Below, piece by piece: positions 53,601-62,367 of a stretch of DNA of 64,000 nt; the stretch's first letter is position 1; each line of letters starts with the position of its first letter. The position numbers were made by a program, and so were the translations under genes. This stretch comes from Capilliphycus robustus. GTDB lineage: Bacteria; Cyanobacteriota; Cyanobacteriia; Cyanobacteriales; Microcoleaceae. The notes below the pieces were generated by a model that made no database searches, was not told the DNA's origin, and saw only the letters and a program-made list of their open reading frames with translations. Location of the stretch: positions 124,001 through 188,000 of the forward strand of contig NZ_JAYGHR010000062.1 in assembly GCF_034932365.1 (NCBI RefSeq), given 5' to 3'.

Positions 53601-54482
53601 TTCAATGCTGTTGCAATTGCCTAGTGTGTGGTCAAGGGTATTGCTAATATCTCGAAACGACCAAATCCGACCGAAATAGTCTCCTGATGGAGAGCGAAGC
53701 GGCACACAATAACGTTCAAAAATACGTCCATCTTTCAACTGTACTTCGTCTTTGATAATCAGTTCGGGATGTTGGTAAACATACTCAACTTTAGCGATAA
53801 ATTCTTCAGGGGAAAGCAGTTGATCTAAAACATATCTTAATAATTCTGGGTCTTTACCCCGTCTGATCAAAGCTTGGGGAATATCCCAAAGTTGACAAAA
53901 TTTTTGGTTATAAGAAAGAACTTGGCGATTTTCATCAATCATCAAAAACCCCTCGAAAGAAGCTTCCTGTTGAGCTTGTAAAATAGCCTTGCTGCGGCTC
54001 AGTTGTTCTTTGAGGCGAGTTTGTTCAAGTTCTGCTTGTTTGCGTTCGCTAATGTCGCGACAAACACAGATCAAAATTTGATCTTCGGTATAACTTAGAG
54101 AAATATCTTGGAAAAACTTGCTGCCATCTTTGCGTTTCGCGATCGCTTCTCCGCGCCAATACCCCACAGACTCTAAAATAGGAATGGCTTGTTGTTGCAA
54201 ACGGTTGGCTTCCTCTGGTTCATAGAGAACTTGCCAAGATTGACCGATCAACTCCTGTACGTGATCATAGCCAAAAATCCGCAGATGTTGAGAATTCACA
54301 TAAAGATATTGACCGTTCTCCAGCAAAGCAATACCATCCATCGCCGCTTCCAGAGCAGCATCTTTTAACCGTAGAAGTGCTTCCGAAGTTTGAGCTGGGT
54401 CAAGATTCGTTTCACAGGGTGCAGAAACTTGAGAATCAGCAGATTGAGAGGTGACTGGGCGAGCAGAGTTGGACGAATTCAT
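50652..54482 (-). CDS. Multi-PAS/GAF cytosolic histidine kinase
   Basis: The 1,276-residue protein has about six PAS domains in series (about 40-810), many followed by E-R-K-x-x-E linkers. A GAF domain (about 830-980), a coiled coil, a HisKA-like region with VAGVAHEINNPASFIYGNL and a HATPase with NILSNAIDALEESL and GMGLSICYQI follow. No membrane segment or receiver domain is present, so it is a soluble multi-signal sensor needing a separate response regulator. Several PAS domains share sequence, which suggests internal duplication. Confidence 0.88.
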   Translation of the reverse strand: MNSSNSARPVTSQSADSQVSAPCETNLDPAQTSEALLRLKDAALEAAMDGIALLENGQYLYVNSQHLRIFGYDHVQELIGQSWQVLYEPEEANRLQQQAIPILESVGYWRGEAIAKRKDGSKFFQDISLSYTEDQILICVCRDISERKQAELEQTRLKEQLSRSKAILQAQQEASFEGFLMIDENRQVLSYNQKFCQLWDIPQALIRRGKDPELLRYVLDQLLSPEEFIAKVEYVYQHPELIIKDEVQLKDGRIFERYCVPLRSPSGDYFGRIWSFRDISNTLDHTLGNCNSIEDKLRVSEQRLSLLVQQTPLAVIEWNTEFQVTAWNPAAERIFGYTASEAIGSNLEFLVPEFERKQVSKVVADLLTQKNGSYNINKNLTKDGRFITCQWYNTPLVTAKNEFVGVASMAIDITEQKRIQLELKRSQAQLQAILDHTPVGIYVKDLEARYTLVNRAVEQIFQVKQADWIGKTDLEVMPAKIAESILDNDLQVIEQGQPIHLEETVISQEGERHFLAVKFPLLNENNQPYAICGISTDITDFKRTEQELKIQKAFLQSIWDNINYGIFVLDVINQGEDFRLVRFNPASIKAFSQPLKSFIGQTLKQAFPPEMAKIFLPRYREVVRSGESLSFEERFSIENELTWWFITLAPLKDSQGKVYQIIATSENITERKRTEEKLIIQQKQIKYLLNNIPHMAWLKNKQGQFIAVNDPLSRQFGLTPEQMIGRVDSDFFGEELARKILKDDQDVMISDKPLLSEKKIIYSDGKVSWLEIYKTPIISDHNQVLGTVGIAVEITDRKRTEQYLRQQARREKILNQLTTQIRKSLDFDTILKATLESVKECLSVDRCSFCVYYPDDSQPYLEVIQESHNPDLPDFQGQKFSDALISPITERALNSKVTKIFDADLEKNRLFKQVLKSTQTKSFVSIPLPKYSGKIGLLTCSTHYEKMRNWSDEEISLLEAVVEQLAIALKQAELYDQTRTKAQELEQAMQELRRTQAQMIQNEKMSSLGQLVAGVAHEINNPASFIYGNLTHAHDYANDLFRLIELYQTHYRDPHPEIIAEIATIDLDFVTEDLPKLINSMQTGAERIKKIVESLRTFSRLDEAELKTIDIHEGINSTLMILESRLHKNLNRPAIEVIKEYGDLQPVECYAGQLNQVFINILSNAIDALEESLKHFTENGERFDHPHIKIRTELTPDDQVMIAIANNGLGISEDIKERIFDPFFTTKPVGKGTGMGLSICYQIITEKHGGSIECHSQLEQGTEFVIRIPFSVKQTS

Positions 54483-54771
54483 AGCTGAACGTATGGGAGT
54501 GAGCAGTAGATGAGAAAACGGGTGTCGGAGATCTTCTTCTGTCCAGTATGCCTTAGATTAATAGATTTGCGATCTTCATCCGGCTTGTCCGCTAGATGAG
54601 ATATCGAGTTGTTATTCTCTCTGAGAAATCGAGCTAATTTCTAACCGATTTTATCAAAATAATCAGCTCAAAACTGTGGAATTTTTGGGTTGAATTTAAT
54701 CTCAAAAAATCCGTTGATTTTTTTTCCTAAAATTCGCGGGTTTTTCTTCTGTTTAATTCAGATCCTCTAAG

Positions 54772-56151
54772 ATGAATGTCGGTGACTTTCTCCTACAACT
54801 CGGTTTACAACAAAAACAACTCCTGGGGGCTAATTTAGCCGGAGCGCAACTGCGGGGCGCTAATTTTCGGGGGTTAAATCTCAAAGGAATAAATCTGAGT
54901 GAGGCGTTGCTTGTTTATGCAGACTTAATTGAAGCCGATTTAAGTGAAGCCAATCTCAGTCGGGCTTTGTTGTGTGAAGCCTTTATGAATCTGGCGAATT
55001 TAACGGGAGCGAACCTCAAAGGCGCGAATTTGCGTGAAGCCACTCTCCTGGGTGTTGAACTTACAGCAGCCAATCTTTCTCAGGCGAATCTCAAAAAAGC
55101 TAATCTTGTGGGCGCTAATTTAGATCAAGCAAATTTAACAGGCGCTAATCTCAGCGATGCTGACTTAAGAGGCGCTCAATTATTCACAGCGATTCTCACA
55201 GGTGCCGTTTACAGCAACCGCACGTTATTTCCCCCAGAAATTGATCCGGTTATAGCGGGAGCTTATCTATTAGCTCCTGATGTCTTTTTAGCTGATATTA
55301 ACCTCTCAGGAGTTGACTTGAGTGGAGCAGATCTCAAAGGGGCAAATCTACGCGGAACCAATCTTTTTAAAGCTAATTTATTTGGGGTTAATTTGAGTCG
55401 AGCTAATCTTGCAGGAGCTAATTTAAGCAGTGCTGATCTCAGAGAAGCTGTTTTAAATGAAGCGATTCTAGAAAAAGCCATTTATGATCCCAATACTCGC
55501 CTATCTCCGAATATTGATCTGCGTCAGGGGGGGGCTTATTTAATTGCGGCAAATGTTTCACTTCCCGGAGTCAATCTGAGTGGCGTTGATTTGAGTGAAA
55601 TTTATCTTTCTGGCGTTAATTTATGGGGTGCTAACTTAAATAGCGTGAGTTTAAAAAATACCGATTTAACTCAAGCAAATCTCAAGCGTGTTTTATTGAA
55701 TTATGCTAATTTAGAAGGGGTAGATTTGCGAGAAGCTGATTTAACAGGAGCAAGTTTGTTAGCTGTTAATCTCCAAAATTCAGACTTGAGAAAAGCTGAT
55801 TTTACTCGTGCAATTTTAGATCAATCTGATTTGAGTAATGCAGATTTACGCCAGGCTGATTTTACCCAAGCCAGTTTACAAGGGGTTAACTTTGCGGATA
55901 CAGATTTACGGGGAATTGACCTAACTCGTGCTAATCTTTCACAAGCTAATCTCGAAAAAGTGAACCTCAGTCAAGCTGAATTAATCCGAGTTAATCTAGA
56001 AAATGCTAACTTGTCTGGTGTAGATTTAAGTCATGCAATATTATGTCAAGTCAACTTAAAAGGGGCTAATCTTAAAGGGGTTAATCTCAAACAAGCTGTT
56101 TTCAAAGATACCGATTTACAGGGAATAAACTTAGACGAGGTAGAATTATAA
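54772..56151 (+). CDS. Pentapeptide-repeat protein
   Basis: The 459-residue protein is made of A(N/D)LxxA pentapeptides from about residue 18, in three blocks separated by two similar 30-residue linkers (AVYSNRTLFPPEIDPVIAGA and AIYDPNTRLSPNIDLRQGGA). Each block should form a beta-helix segment. There is no other domain and no signal peptide. The gene ends 128 bp before the restriction-modification gene. Its function is unknown. Confidence 0.9.
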   Translation: MNVGDFLLQLGLQQKQLLGANLAGAQLRGANFRGLNLKGINLSEALLVYADLIEADLSEANLSRALLCEAFMNLANLTGANLKGANLREATLLGVELTAANLSQANLKKANLVGANLDQANLTGANLSDADLRGAQLFTAILTGAVYSNRTLFPPEIDPVIAGAYLLAPDVFLADINLSGVDLSGADLKGANLRGTNLFKANLFGVNLSRANLAGANLSSADLREAVLNEAILEKAIYDPNTRLSPNIDLRQGGAYLIAANVSLPGVNLSGVDLSEIYLSGVNLWGANLNSVSLKNTDLTQANLKRVLLNYANLEGVDLREADLTGASLLAVNLQNSDLRKADFTRAILDQSDLSNADLRQADFTQASLQGVNFADTDLRGIDLTRANLSQANLEKVNLSQAELIRVNLENANLSGVDLSHAILCQVNLKGANLKGVNLKQAVFKDTDLQGINLDEVEL

Positions 56152-56279
56152 AAACCCTCAGAATTGACCCTATCCATCAAAAATACTTGTTTGTTGAGCA
56201 TGAGACTAACATCAAAAATACTGATCATTTATCGGATAATTCGGGTAATATTAGTATTAACTTAAGCATTAGGTTGTAT

Positions 56280-58055
56280 ATGCCGAATCTCAGCCTCAAA
56301 CCCACCCATAAACCGATTAAAGCCTACTACGATGCTTTAGAACAGTATGCTAAATTGGGAGTGAACCACGAAGGGGCGGTACAAACCGCATTTCAGCAGT
56401 TACTAGAGTCTTGTGGTCAGCAGTTCAAATGGACTTTAATTCCACAATATGCCATTCAGCGACCCAAAAAAAAGCCGATTCGGATAGATGGGGCTTTAGT
56501 AGATGATTATAACTTAGCTCGGGCTTATTGGGAAGCCAAAGATATTAAAGACGATTTAAAGAAAGAAGTTCAGAAAAAATTTGCGGTTGGCTATCCCAAA
56601 GATAATATCATTTTTCAGCAACCTGATCGCGCTATTCTTTACCAAGATGGTAAGCTGGTGATGGATGAAGATATCACTAAACCGCAGATGTTAGTTGATG
56701 TGGTGCGTCAGTTTTTTGAATATCGTCCTCCGGCGATTGAACAATGGGAAAAAGCCGTTGATGAGTTTGGATTTCGGGTTAAAGAACACGCCACAGCATT
56801 ACTAGAATTAATTCGAGAACAGAGTCAGAAAAATAAAAAGTTTATTGATGCTTTCGCCGATTTTCTCAAACTTTGTCGCCAGTCGATTAACCCCAATCTT
56901 TCCGAACAAGCGGTTGAGGAAATGTTGATTCAGCATTTATTAACCGAACGAATTTTTAGAAGTGTATTTAATAATCCAGATTTTTCCCAACGCAATATTA
57001 TCGCCAGAGAAATAGAAACGGTAATTAATGCTTTAACGTCTAAGTCTTTTAGTCGCAGTCATTTTTTAAGCAAGTTGGATCGGTTTTATGGGGCGATAGA
57101 GGAAACCGCAGCAACGATTGATGATTATTCCAAAAAACAGGATTTTCTCAATACAATTTATGAGAAGTTTTTTCAAGGGTTTTCGGTGAAAGTAGCCGAT
57201 ACTCACGGGATTGTTTATACACCCCAACCGATAGTTAATTTTATGGTGAAAAGTGTTGAGGAGATTTTACAGAGGGAGTTTGGGAAATCGTTGGTTGATA
57301 AAGGTGTACATATTCTCGATCCATTTGTGGGAACGGGTAATTTTTTGATTCGGGTGATGCGGGAAATTGTAGAGATTCAAAAATCAGCTTTACCTTATAA
57401 ATATGAACAGGAGTTACATTGTAATGAGGTGATGTTGTTACCTTATTATATTGCTTCGATGAATATTGAGCATGAGTATTTTGAACAAGCTGGGGAATAT
57501 AAATCTTTTGAAGGGATTTGTTTGGTTGATACCTTTGAAGATCAGGCGGTTCAACAGTTGAATTTATTTAACCCGGAGAACATGAAACGGGTTCAAAAAC
57601 AAAGAAATTCTAATCTGTTTGTGATTCTGGGAAATCCGCCCTACAATGTCGGTCAGTTGAACGAGAATGATAATAATAAAAACCGCAAGTATACCAACAA
57701 AGATAAAACGGGAATTGATGATATTGTTTCCGCAACTTACGCCAAAGCCTCAAAAGCAACGCTTAAAAATGCGCTGTCCGATCCTTATGTTAAAGCGATT
57801 CGTTGGGCTAGTGATAGAATAAGTGATGAAGGAATTATCGCCTTTGTGACGAATAACAGTTTTATTGACCAAATAGCCTTTGATGGGATGAGACAGCAGC
57901 TAGAAAAGGAGTTCGATCAAATCTATGTCTTTGACTTGGGAGGAAATGTTCGTAAAAATCCCAAGCTGTCAGGAACAACTCATAATGTTTTTGGGATTCA
58001 GGTGGGTGTGAGTGTTAATATATTTGTTAAGAAAAAAATTAAGGAGGAGATCTGA
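56280..58055 (+). CDS. Type ISP/IIG-like restriction-modification enzyme, nuclease-methyltransferase half
   Basis: The protein of about 591 residues has an N-terminal PD-(D/E)XK-like region (IDGALVDD...YWEAKDIK; Asp70, Glu85, Lys87). A helical region and an N6-adenine methyltransferase follow, with GIVYTPQPIVNFM (motif X), LDPFVGTGNFLIR (motif I, about 347-357) and GNPPYN (motif IV, about 451-456). It stops just after the last methyltransferase beta-strand (VSVNIFVKKK). The target-recognition half is encoded 1.2 kb downstream at 59250-60584. No helicase is present, so a type IIG-like architecture fits. The ATG at 56280 is preferred over one 31 codons upstream. Confidence 0.88.
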   Translation: MPNLSLKPTHKPIKAYYDALEQYAKLGVNHEGAVQTAFQQLLESCGQQFKWTLIPQYAIQRPKKKPIRIDGALVDDYNLARAYWEAKDIKDDLKKEVQKKFAVGYPKDNIIFQQPDRAILYQDGKLVMDEDITKPQMLVDVVRQFFEYRPPAIEQWEKAVDEFGFRVKEHATALLELIREQSQKNKKFIDAFADFLKLCRQSINPNLSEQAVEEMLIQHLLTERIFRSVFNNPDFSQRNIIAREIETVINALTSKSFSRSHFLSKLDRFYGAIEETAATIDDYSKKQDFLNTIYEKFFQGFSVKVADTHGIVYTPQPIVNFMVKSVEEILQREFGKSLVDKGVHILDPFVGTGNFLIRVMREIVEIQKSALPYKYEQELHCNEVMLLPYYIASMNIEHEYFEQAGEYKSFEGICLVDTFEDQAVQQLNLFNPENMKRVQKQRNSNLFVILGNPPYNVGQLNENDNNKNRKYTNKDKTGIDDIVSATYAKASKATLKNALSDPYVKAIRWASDRISDEGIIAFVTNNSFIDQIAFDGMRQQLEKEFDQIYVFDLGGNVRKNPKLSGTTHNVFGIQVGVSVNIFVKKKIKEEI

Positions 58056-58279
58056 TGCAAAGCTCAATATCTACTCACTTTACGATTGAAACAGAACAAG
58101 AATTGGATGGTCGTTGGATCGCAGAAATTTTAGAAATACCGGGTGTTTTAGTCTACGGTTCAACTCAACAAGAAGCGATCGCAAATGTACAAGCTTTGGC
58201 GTTGCGAGTGATTGCTGACAAACTCGAACACGGAGAAATTAGCTTGGGTTTGACAAGTTTAACCTTTGTTGCTGTTTAG
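58055..58279 (+). CDS. HicB-family antitoxin-like protein
   Basis: The 74-residue protein matches HicB-like folds (FTIETEQELDGRWIAEILEI, then PGVLVYGSTQQEAIANVQAL). It starts one base inside the stop codon of the preceding half-gene (TGATG), with a perfect AAGGAGG-type ribosome site made by the last codons of that gene. That site appears to come with the inserted cassette. A truncated HicA follows, so it may be orphaned or regulate other loci. Confidence 0.82.
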   Translation: MQSSISTHFTIETEQELDGRWIAEILEIPGVLVYGSTQQEAIANVQALALRVIADKLEHGEISLGLTSLTFVAV

Positions 58280-58290
58280 AAAATCCTAAT

Positions 58291-58392
58291 ATGAGTCAGT
58301 GGTCATCGACAAAAGCTAGAAAAGTGTTAGCCGCACTAGAAAGAATTGGATGGCGAATTAAACGACAAACCGGATCGCACAAAATCCTATGA
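58291..58392 (+). pseudogene. Truncated HicA-like toxin
   Basis: A 33-codon frame (MSQWSSTKARKVLAALERIG, then WRIKRQTGSHKIL) is the first half of a HicA/YcfA-type RNA-binding toxin, including the G-S-H active histidine. It stops there. The usual second half (basic strand and P-x-H region) is missing, so toxicity is unlikely. Confidence 0.7.
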
Positions 58393-58442
58393 TTCTAGCA
58401 TGACGGATTCTCACCAATAAACTCAAGCACCAGGAGATAAAA

Positions 58443-58700
58443 ATGCAAATTGCTTTAAAGCCAGAACAAGAAAAATTTATTCTTGAAAAATTACAGCAAG
58501 GTAAGTATCAAAGTGTTGATGAGTTGTTAGCAGTAGCATTTAAACTTTTGGAAGAACATGATTATAAAGAAAGACAACTGCTTGAACTAAGAGAAAAGAT
58601 TGCTCAGGGAACACAGCAAATTCGTGACGGAAAGGTTGTCGAGGGTGAAGCGGTGTTTCAACAGTTACAAGAAAAGCTAGACCGGATGGAAAAAGGCTAA
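58443..58700 (+). CDS. ParD-like antitoxin
   Basis: The 85-residue helical protein (IALKPEQEKFILEKLQQGKY, QSVDELLAVAFKLLEE) fits the CC2985/ParD family: an N-terminal ribbon-helix-helix and a C-terminal charged helix that binds toxin. An AGGAGA ribosome site precedes it, and the ParE-like gene starts 2 bp after its stop. Confidence 0.8.
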   Translation: MQIALKPEQEKFILEKLQQGKYQSVDELLAVAFKLLEEHDYKERQLLELREKIAQGTQQIRDGKVVEGEAVFQQLQEKLDRMEKG

Positions 58701-58702
58701 AC

Positions 58703-58930
58703 ATGGGTAGTTATGTTTTCTCGGAACTAGCAGTTCAAGACCTGAATGAAATTTGTGATTTTATTGGTCAAACCAATACAACAGCAGCCAGCAAGTTGTT
58801 TGATTCTATTCGGAAAAAATGCAAATTAGTTGCTGATTTTCCCAACATGGGTAAAGATTATACTTGGATTGTTAGATCGAATGAAGATATTGCAAGACTT
58901 GTTACTCTTTATGTTAGGAGGCGCAAATGA
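58703..58930 (+). CDS. ParE-like toxin with altered C-terminus
   Basis: The 75-residue protein begins like ParE toxins (YVFSELAVQDLNEICDFIGQ, then FPNMGKDY). The usual C-terminal strands (ending I-V-R-V-x-x-G-x-R-D) are replaced by WIVRSNEDIARLVTLYVRRR, and the protein is about 20 residues short. It may be decayed or divergent. It overlaps the next gene by 4 bp (ATGA). Confidence 0.65.
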   Translation: MGSYVFSELAVQDLNEICDFIGQTNTTAASKLFDSIRKKCKLVADFPNMGKDYTWIVRSNEDIARLVTLYVRRRK

Positions 58931-59238
58931 TTAAACCTGATTTGTTTGATGTAGTAGAACTATTAGTTGATATTTCTGAATTAGGACTTCAAGCAGGCGA
59001 TCGCGGTGCTATTGTAGAAAAATACAGCGATCGCGCTTATGAAGTCGAATTTACAAATCCAGAAGGGGAAACTCTTGCACTGCGTACCCTCTCTCCTGAA
59101 CAGTTTATTGTAGTCTGGCAAGCTAAAACACAAACTTGGGTATCTATTAGCGATCGCATTACCGCCGCCGTTCAAACACTTTCAGAAGAAAGACAGCAAG
59201 AAGTCTTAAATTTTACCCGTTCCTTGTATAAAAATTAG
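58927..59238 (+). CDS. DUF4926 / DUF2281-like small protein
   Basis: The 103-residue protein has a DUF4926-type N-terminal barrel (LFDVVELLVDISELGLQAGD, RGAIVEKYSD, YEVEF). The C-terminal helix (RITAAVQTLSEERQQEVLNF) resembles DUF2281 antitoxins. Proteins of this kind lie next to toxin-antitoxin genes and may be antitoxins. It is the last gene of the inserted cassette; its stop is 11 bp before the second half of the restriction-modification gene. Confidence 0.75.
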   Translation: MIKPDLFDVVELLVDISELGLQAGDRGAIVEKYSDRAYEVEFTNPEGETLALRTLSPEQFIVVWQAKTQTWVSISDRITAAVQTLSEERQQEVLNFTRSLYKN

Positions 59239-59249
59239 TTTAGAGGTTT

Positions 59250-60584
59250 ATGAAAAAAGCTAAAATTTATTATGCCAGAATGGATGAGTTTTGGCGGAAA
59301 GAAGAAAAGTTAGATTATTTAGAAAAGCTTCAACATATTGGTAATGTGGAATGGCAAGAAATTAAACCTGATAAAAAGCAGAATTGGTTAACGGGTGAAT
59401 TAGAAGATGATTTTGAGGCGTTTATTCCATTGGGAACTAAAGAAACCAAATCAGCTAAAGGAGATGTAAGTGATTGTATTTTTAAGTTGTTTAGCAATGG
59501 AGTTAAAACCAATCGAGATGTTTGGGCATATAATTTTAGCCCTGGAGAGATTTCAGCAAACATTCAACGAATGATTGATACTTATAATGAACAGCTAATC
59601 CAATGGAAGCAGAAAGGCGATAAATCTCTTAATATTGACGATTTTCTTACCTGTGATGACACGAAAATAAGTTGGTCGGGGGACTTAAAAGAACATTTAA
59701 ACAAAGGGGTTATAATTCAATATAACTCCGATAGATTAAGGCTATCCATTTACCGACCATTTACAGTTTTTTGGCTTTATTTTGATCGTTATTTAAACAA
59801 CAGACGCTACCAATTTCCATCAATATTTCCAACTCCTAAAAGTGAACAAGATAATTGGGTAATTTGTTTAAGTAGTATAGGTAATCATAAACCATTTCAT
59901 TGTTTAATGGTTAGATATATTCCTGATTTACATTTAACAGGTGACTCTCAATGTTTCCCCTTCTACACCTACGATGAAGACGGAACAAACCGCCAAGAAA
60001 ACATCACAGATTGGGCATTAGAACAATTTCGCAATCAATACAAAGATACCCAAATTACCAAATGGGATATCTTTTATTATACATACTCAATTCTTCATCA
60101 TCCCGACTACCGAGAACGCTACGCCGCCAACCTCAAACGAGAACTTCCCCGCATACCCTTCGCCCCAGAATTTCACCCCTTTGTAACCGCAGGAAAACGA
60201 CTCGCAGAAATTCATATTAACTACGAACAACAGCCCGAATATCACCTAAAACATATCGAAAATAAAGACTTACCGATAGATTGGCGTGTCGAAAAAATGC
60301 GCCTTTCCAAAGACAAAACCCAACTCAAATATAACGACTTTCTCACCCTAACAGGAATTCCCCCAGAAGCATTTGAATATCGCTTAGGAAACCGTTCCGC
60401 CTTGGACTGGATCATAGACCAATATCAAGTAAGCATTGATAAACGTAGCGGAATTACAAACGATCCCAATCGCCTTGACGATGAAGAATATATTGTTAGG
60501 TTAATTAAAAAGGTGATTACTGTGAGTTGGGAAACCGTTAAAATTGTTAAAAATTTACCCGATTTAGGATTGCCTAATGATTGA
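59250..60584 (+). CDS. Type ISP/IIG-like restriction-modification enzyme, target-recognition half
   Basis: The 444-residue protein starts KKAKIYYARMDEFWRKEEKL and continues with WLTGELEDDFEAFIPLGTKE and the C-terminal family motifs FPFYTYDEDGTNRQENITDW, HHPDYRERYAANLKRELPRI, RLGNRSALDWIIDQYQV and GITNDPNRLDDE. In uninterrupted homologues this follows the methyltransferase without a break. Its ATG and a GAGG site come after the cassette, so it may still be made as a separate polypeptide. Combined length with the first half (about 1,035) equals a normal single-chain enzyme. Confidence 0.87.
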   Translation: MKKAKIYYARMDEFWRKEEKLDYLEKLQHIGNVEWQEIKPDKKQNWLTGELEDDFEAFIPLGTKETKSAKGDVSDCIFKLFSNGVKTNRDVWAYNFSPGEISANIQRMIDTYNEQLIQWKQKGDKSLNIDDFLTCDDTKISWSGDLKEHLNKGVIIQYNSDRLRLSIYRPFTVFWLYFDRYLNNRRYQFPSIFPTPKSEQDNWVICLSSIGNHKPFHCLMVRYIPDLHLTGDSQCFPFYTYDEDGTNRQENITDWALEQFRNQYKDTQITKWDIFYYTYSILHHPDYRERYAANLKRELPRIPFAPEFHPFVTAGKRLAEIHINYEQQPEYHLKHIENKDLPIDWRVEKMRLSKDKTQLKYNDFLTLTGIPPEAFEYRLGNRSALDWIIDQYQVSIDKRSGITNDPNRLDDEEYIVRLIKKVITVSWETVKIVKNLPDLGLPND

Positions 60585-60592
60585 TAGTTTAA

Positions 60593-61114
60593 TCAATGGT
60601 CTGATGCACCGACTATCGATTGAGTTTTACCCGACATGGCGATCGCTTCTCCGGCACTTTTCCAAGCAGCAAAACTCGGCGGAAAACCCTGTACATTATC
60701 ATAGCCCAAAAGATGTAATGTCATCACTCCCATCGCCGAACGATAGCCCGTAGTGCAGTATACAACAACCGGGCGATCGCTTGGAATTTTATCGAGATTT
60801 TCTGCTAAAGTTCGGATGGGAATATTAATCGCATTCGGAATATGCCCAGACTGATATTCAGAAGATTCTCGCACATCAACTAACAACAGTTGACGACTGT
60901 TCAACAAGCTTTTTAATTTTTCAACACTACCAATGGTATAATATCCTGATGGAATCGAAGTCAGAAATTGATCGACTTCTAATTCCAGATCGGGGAATGT
61001 GTTAGGTTGAGTGACTGTTGCAGCCCAGAGGGAGTTCTGTTCAACGCCTAAAAATAAGTAAAGCAATAATGCGAGTCCGAGTAATGTTTTTTGAAGTAAT
61101 TTTTTGAATGACAT
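60593..61114 (-). CDS. Exported rhodanese-like protein
   Basis: The protein of about 173 residues has a signal peptide (MSFKKLLQKTLLGLALLLYL...LWAA) and a rhodanese domain with the active-site loop CTTGYRSA (Cys nucleophile). Such domains carry persulfide sulfur. It is expected in the periplasm or thylakoid lumen. I start at the ATG at 61114, which has a proper signal peptide; an in-frame start at 61195 overlaps the upstream rhodanese gene. It forms a probable operon with a second rhodanese and a Rieske protein. Confidence 0.88.
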   Translation of the reverse strand: MSFKKLLQKTLLGLALLLYLFLGVEQNSLWAATVTQPNTFPDLELEVDQFLTSIPSGYYTIGSVEKLKSLLNSRQLLLVDVRESSEYQSGHIPNAINIPIRTLAENLDKIPSDRPVVVYCTTGYRSAMGVMTLHLLGYDNVQGFPPSFAAWKSAGEAIAMSGKTQSIVGASDH

Positions 61115-61161
61115 AAAAACTTGTTCCTGTTTATTGGAGTTTGCTGAAATTGTGAATTCAA

Positions 61162-61533
61162 TTACTTGGTTGTTTCCAGTCCGAGACGTTTCCACTCGAC
61201 CATTCCACCCGTAATATTAAACACCTGAGTAAATCCGGTTTTTAGTAATTGATTAGCTGCAATCGGGCTGCGGTGGGCGGTTAAACAAATAACAGCGATT
61301 GGTTGTTCTTTAGGTAATTGCCGAAACCATTCAGGCAGCATCCAACGCCATCCCAATCCCAAGCCCATTAAGATGCGGGGTAAGCTGAGATTACGAGTAT
61401 TAGAAGCATGACCCGTTTTGTATTCTAATTGACTGCGAACATCGATTAATAAAGGAAGATTAGGTTGGTTAATAAACTCTGTTGGTGACAGATTGATCAC
61501 CGATTGCTGATCAGTCGTTAATATTGACATCAT
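61162..61533 (-). CDS. Rhodanese-like protein (cytosolic)
   Basis: The 123-residue protein is a single rhodanese domain (LPLLIDVRSQLEYKTGHASN; active loop CLTAHRSP with a catalytic cysteine). It has no signal peptide. It lies between the Rieske gene (66 bp upstream) and the exported rhodanese. Pairing a cytosolic and an exported rhodanese suggests sulfur transfer on both sides of the membrane (inference). Confidence 0.87.
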   Translation of the reverse strand: MMSILTTDQQSVINLSPTEFINQPNLPLLIDVRSQLEYKTGHASNTRNLSLPRILMGLGLGWRWMLPEWFRQLPKEQPIAVICLTAHRSPIAANQLLKTGFTQVFNITGGMVEWKRLGLETTK

Positions 61534-61599
61534 GCACCTCTCTACAAATCGCTTTTACTAAGGGGAAATTTCCCAAAAATGCTGCCATCCCATGAAATG

Positions 61600-62148
61600 C
61601 TAAACCCACCAGGGCTGTTTTCCAGTGCGGGGATCTGTTTCTGTCCAGGGTAAGATCAAAATGCTGTTTTCAATAACCGCAACCTGAACAATTTTGAGTG
61701 GAAGAGGTGCAGGACCTCTGATCACCGAGCCATCGGGGGCGTACAGAGAACCATGACAGGGACATTGAAATTCCTGTTCTGTGGGATTCCAGGGAAAAGT
61801 GCAGCCCAAGTGAGTGCAATTATCGACAATCCCAATCACATCCAGGGTATTGTCTTCTTTGACGATTAGATAGGTCGGTTCACCCGCCAAACCTGCAACC
61901 AAAGCGCGGGTACCAGGTGGCTCTGCTAAGATTTGCGCGGCGGGAATGGGGTTTCCCAAAACATCTTTAGCAAGAATTGCACCCCCAACCCCAGTTTTTT
62001 CGGGAATTGGGATGATAAATTTTCCGGCTACATAGAGGATAGAACTTGTGGTAGCTGCAACGGTTGCTCCGGTGAGAAAGTTGAGTAGCTGCCGCCTTGA
62101 AAGGGATGGACTGTCGATAGGAAGGATACTATCCATAGGGTTTTTCAA
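61600..62148 (-). CDS. PetC-like Rieske iron-sulfur protein
   Basis: The 182-residue protein has an N-terminal twin-arginine SRRQLLNFL and hydrophobic anchor. Its Rieske domain has cluster ligands CTHLGC and CPCHGS, and the protein ends PWTETDPRTGKQPWWV as in PetC of the cytochrome b6f complex. It diverges from the usual PetC (for example in the hinge and the IIPIPEKTGVGGA region) and has no petA neighbour. It is therefore probably a minor isoform (PetC2/3-type) in an operon with two rhodaneses. Expression conditions are not evident. Confidence 0.87.
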   Translation of the reverse strand: MKNPMDSILPIDSPSLSRRQLLNFLTGATVAATTSSILYVAGKFIIPIPEKTGVGGAILAKDVLGNPIPAAQILAEPPGTRALVAGLAGEPTYLIVKEDNTLDVIGIVDNCTHLGCTFPWNPTEQEFQCPCHGSLYAPDGSVIRGPAPLPLKIVQVAVIENSILILPWTETDPRTGKQPWWV

Positions 62149-62367
62149 AAAAAATTGTTAATTTGTGAACCGATTGCAAAAACTTGGCTACCGTAACACA
62201 GGTCTTCCAAGACAATCTCACTTTAGTTTACCATATAACTAACAAGTTATACAAATATTGAGTAGATTGAGTGGGTAATCAAGACAGGAGTGATCATAGG
62301 TTTGGGTAGGTTGGAGATGGCTAAAATGAGTTTGTTGTCTTTTAATTTCAAAATTCCCACGTTCAAT

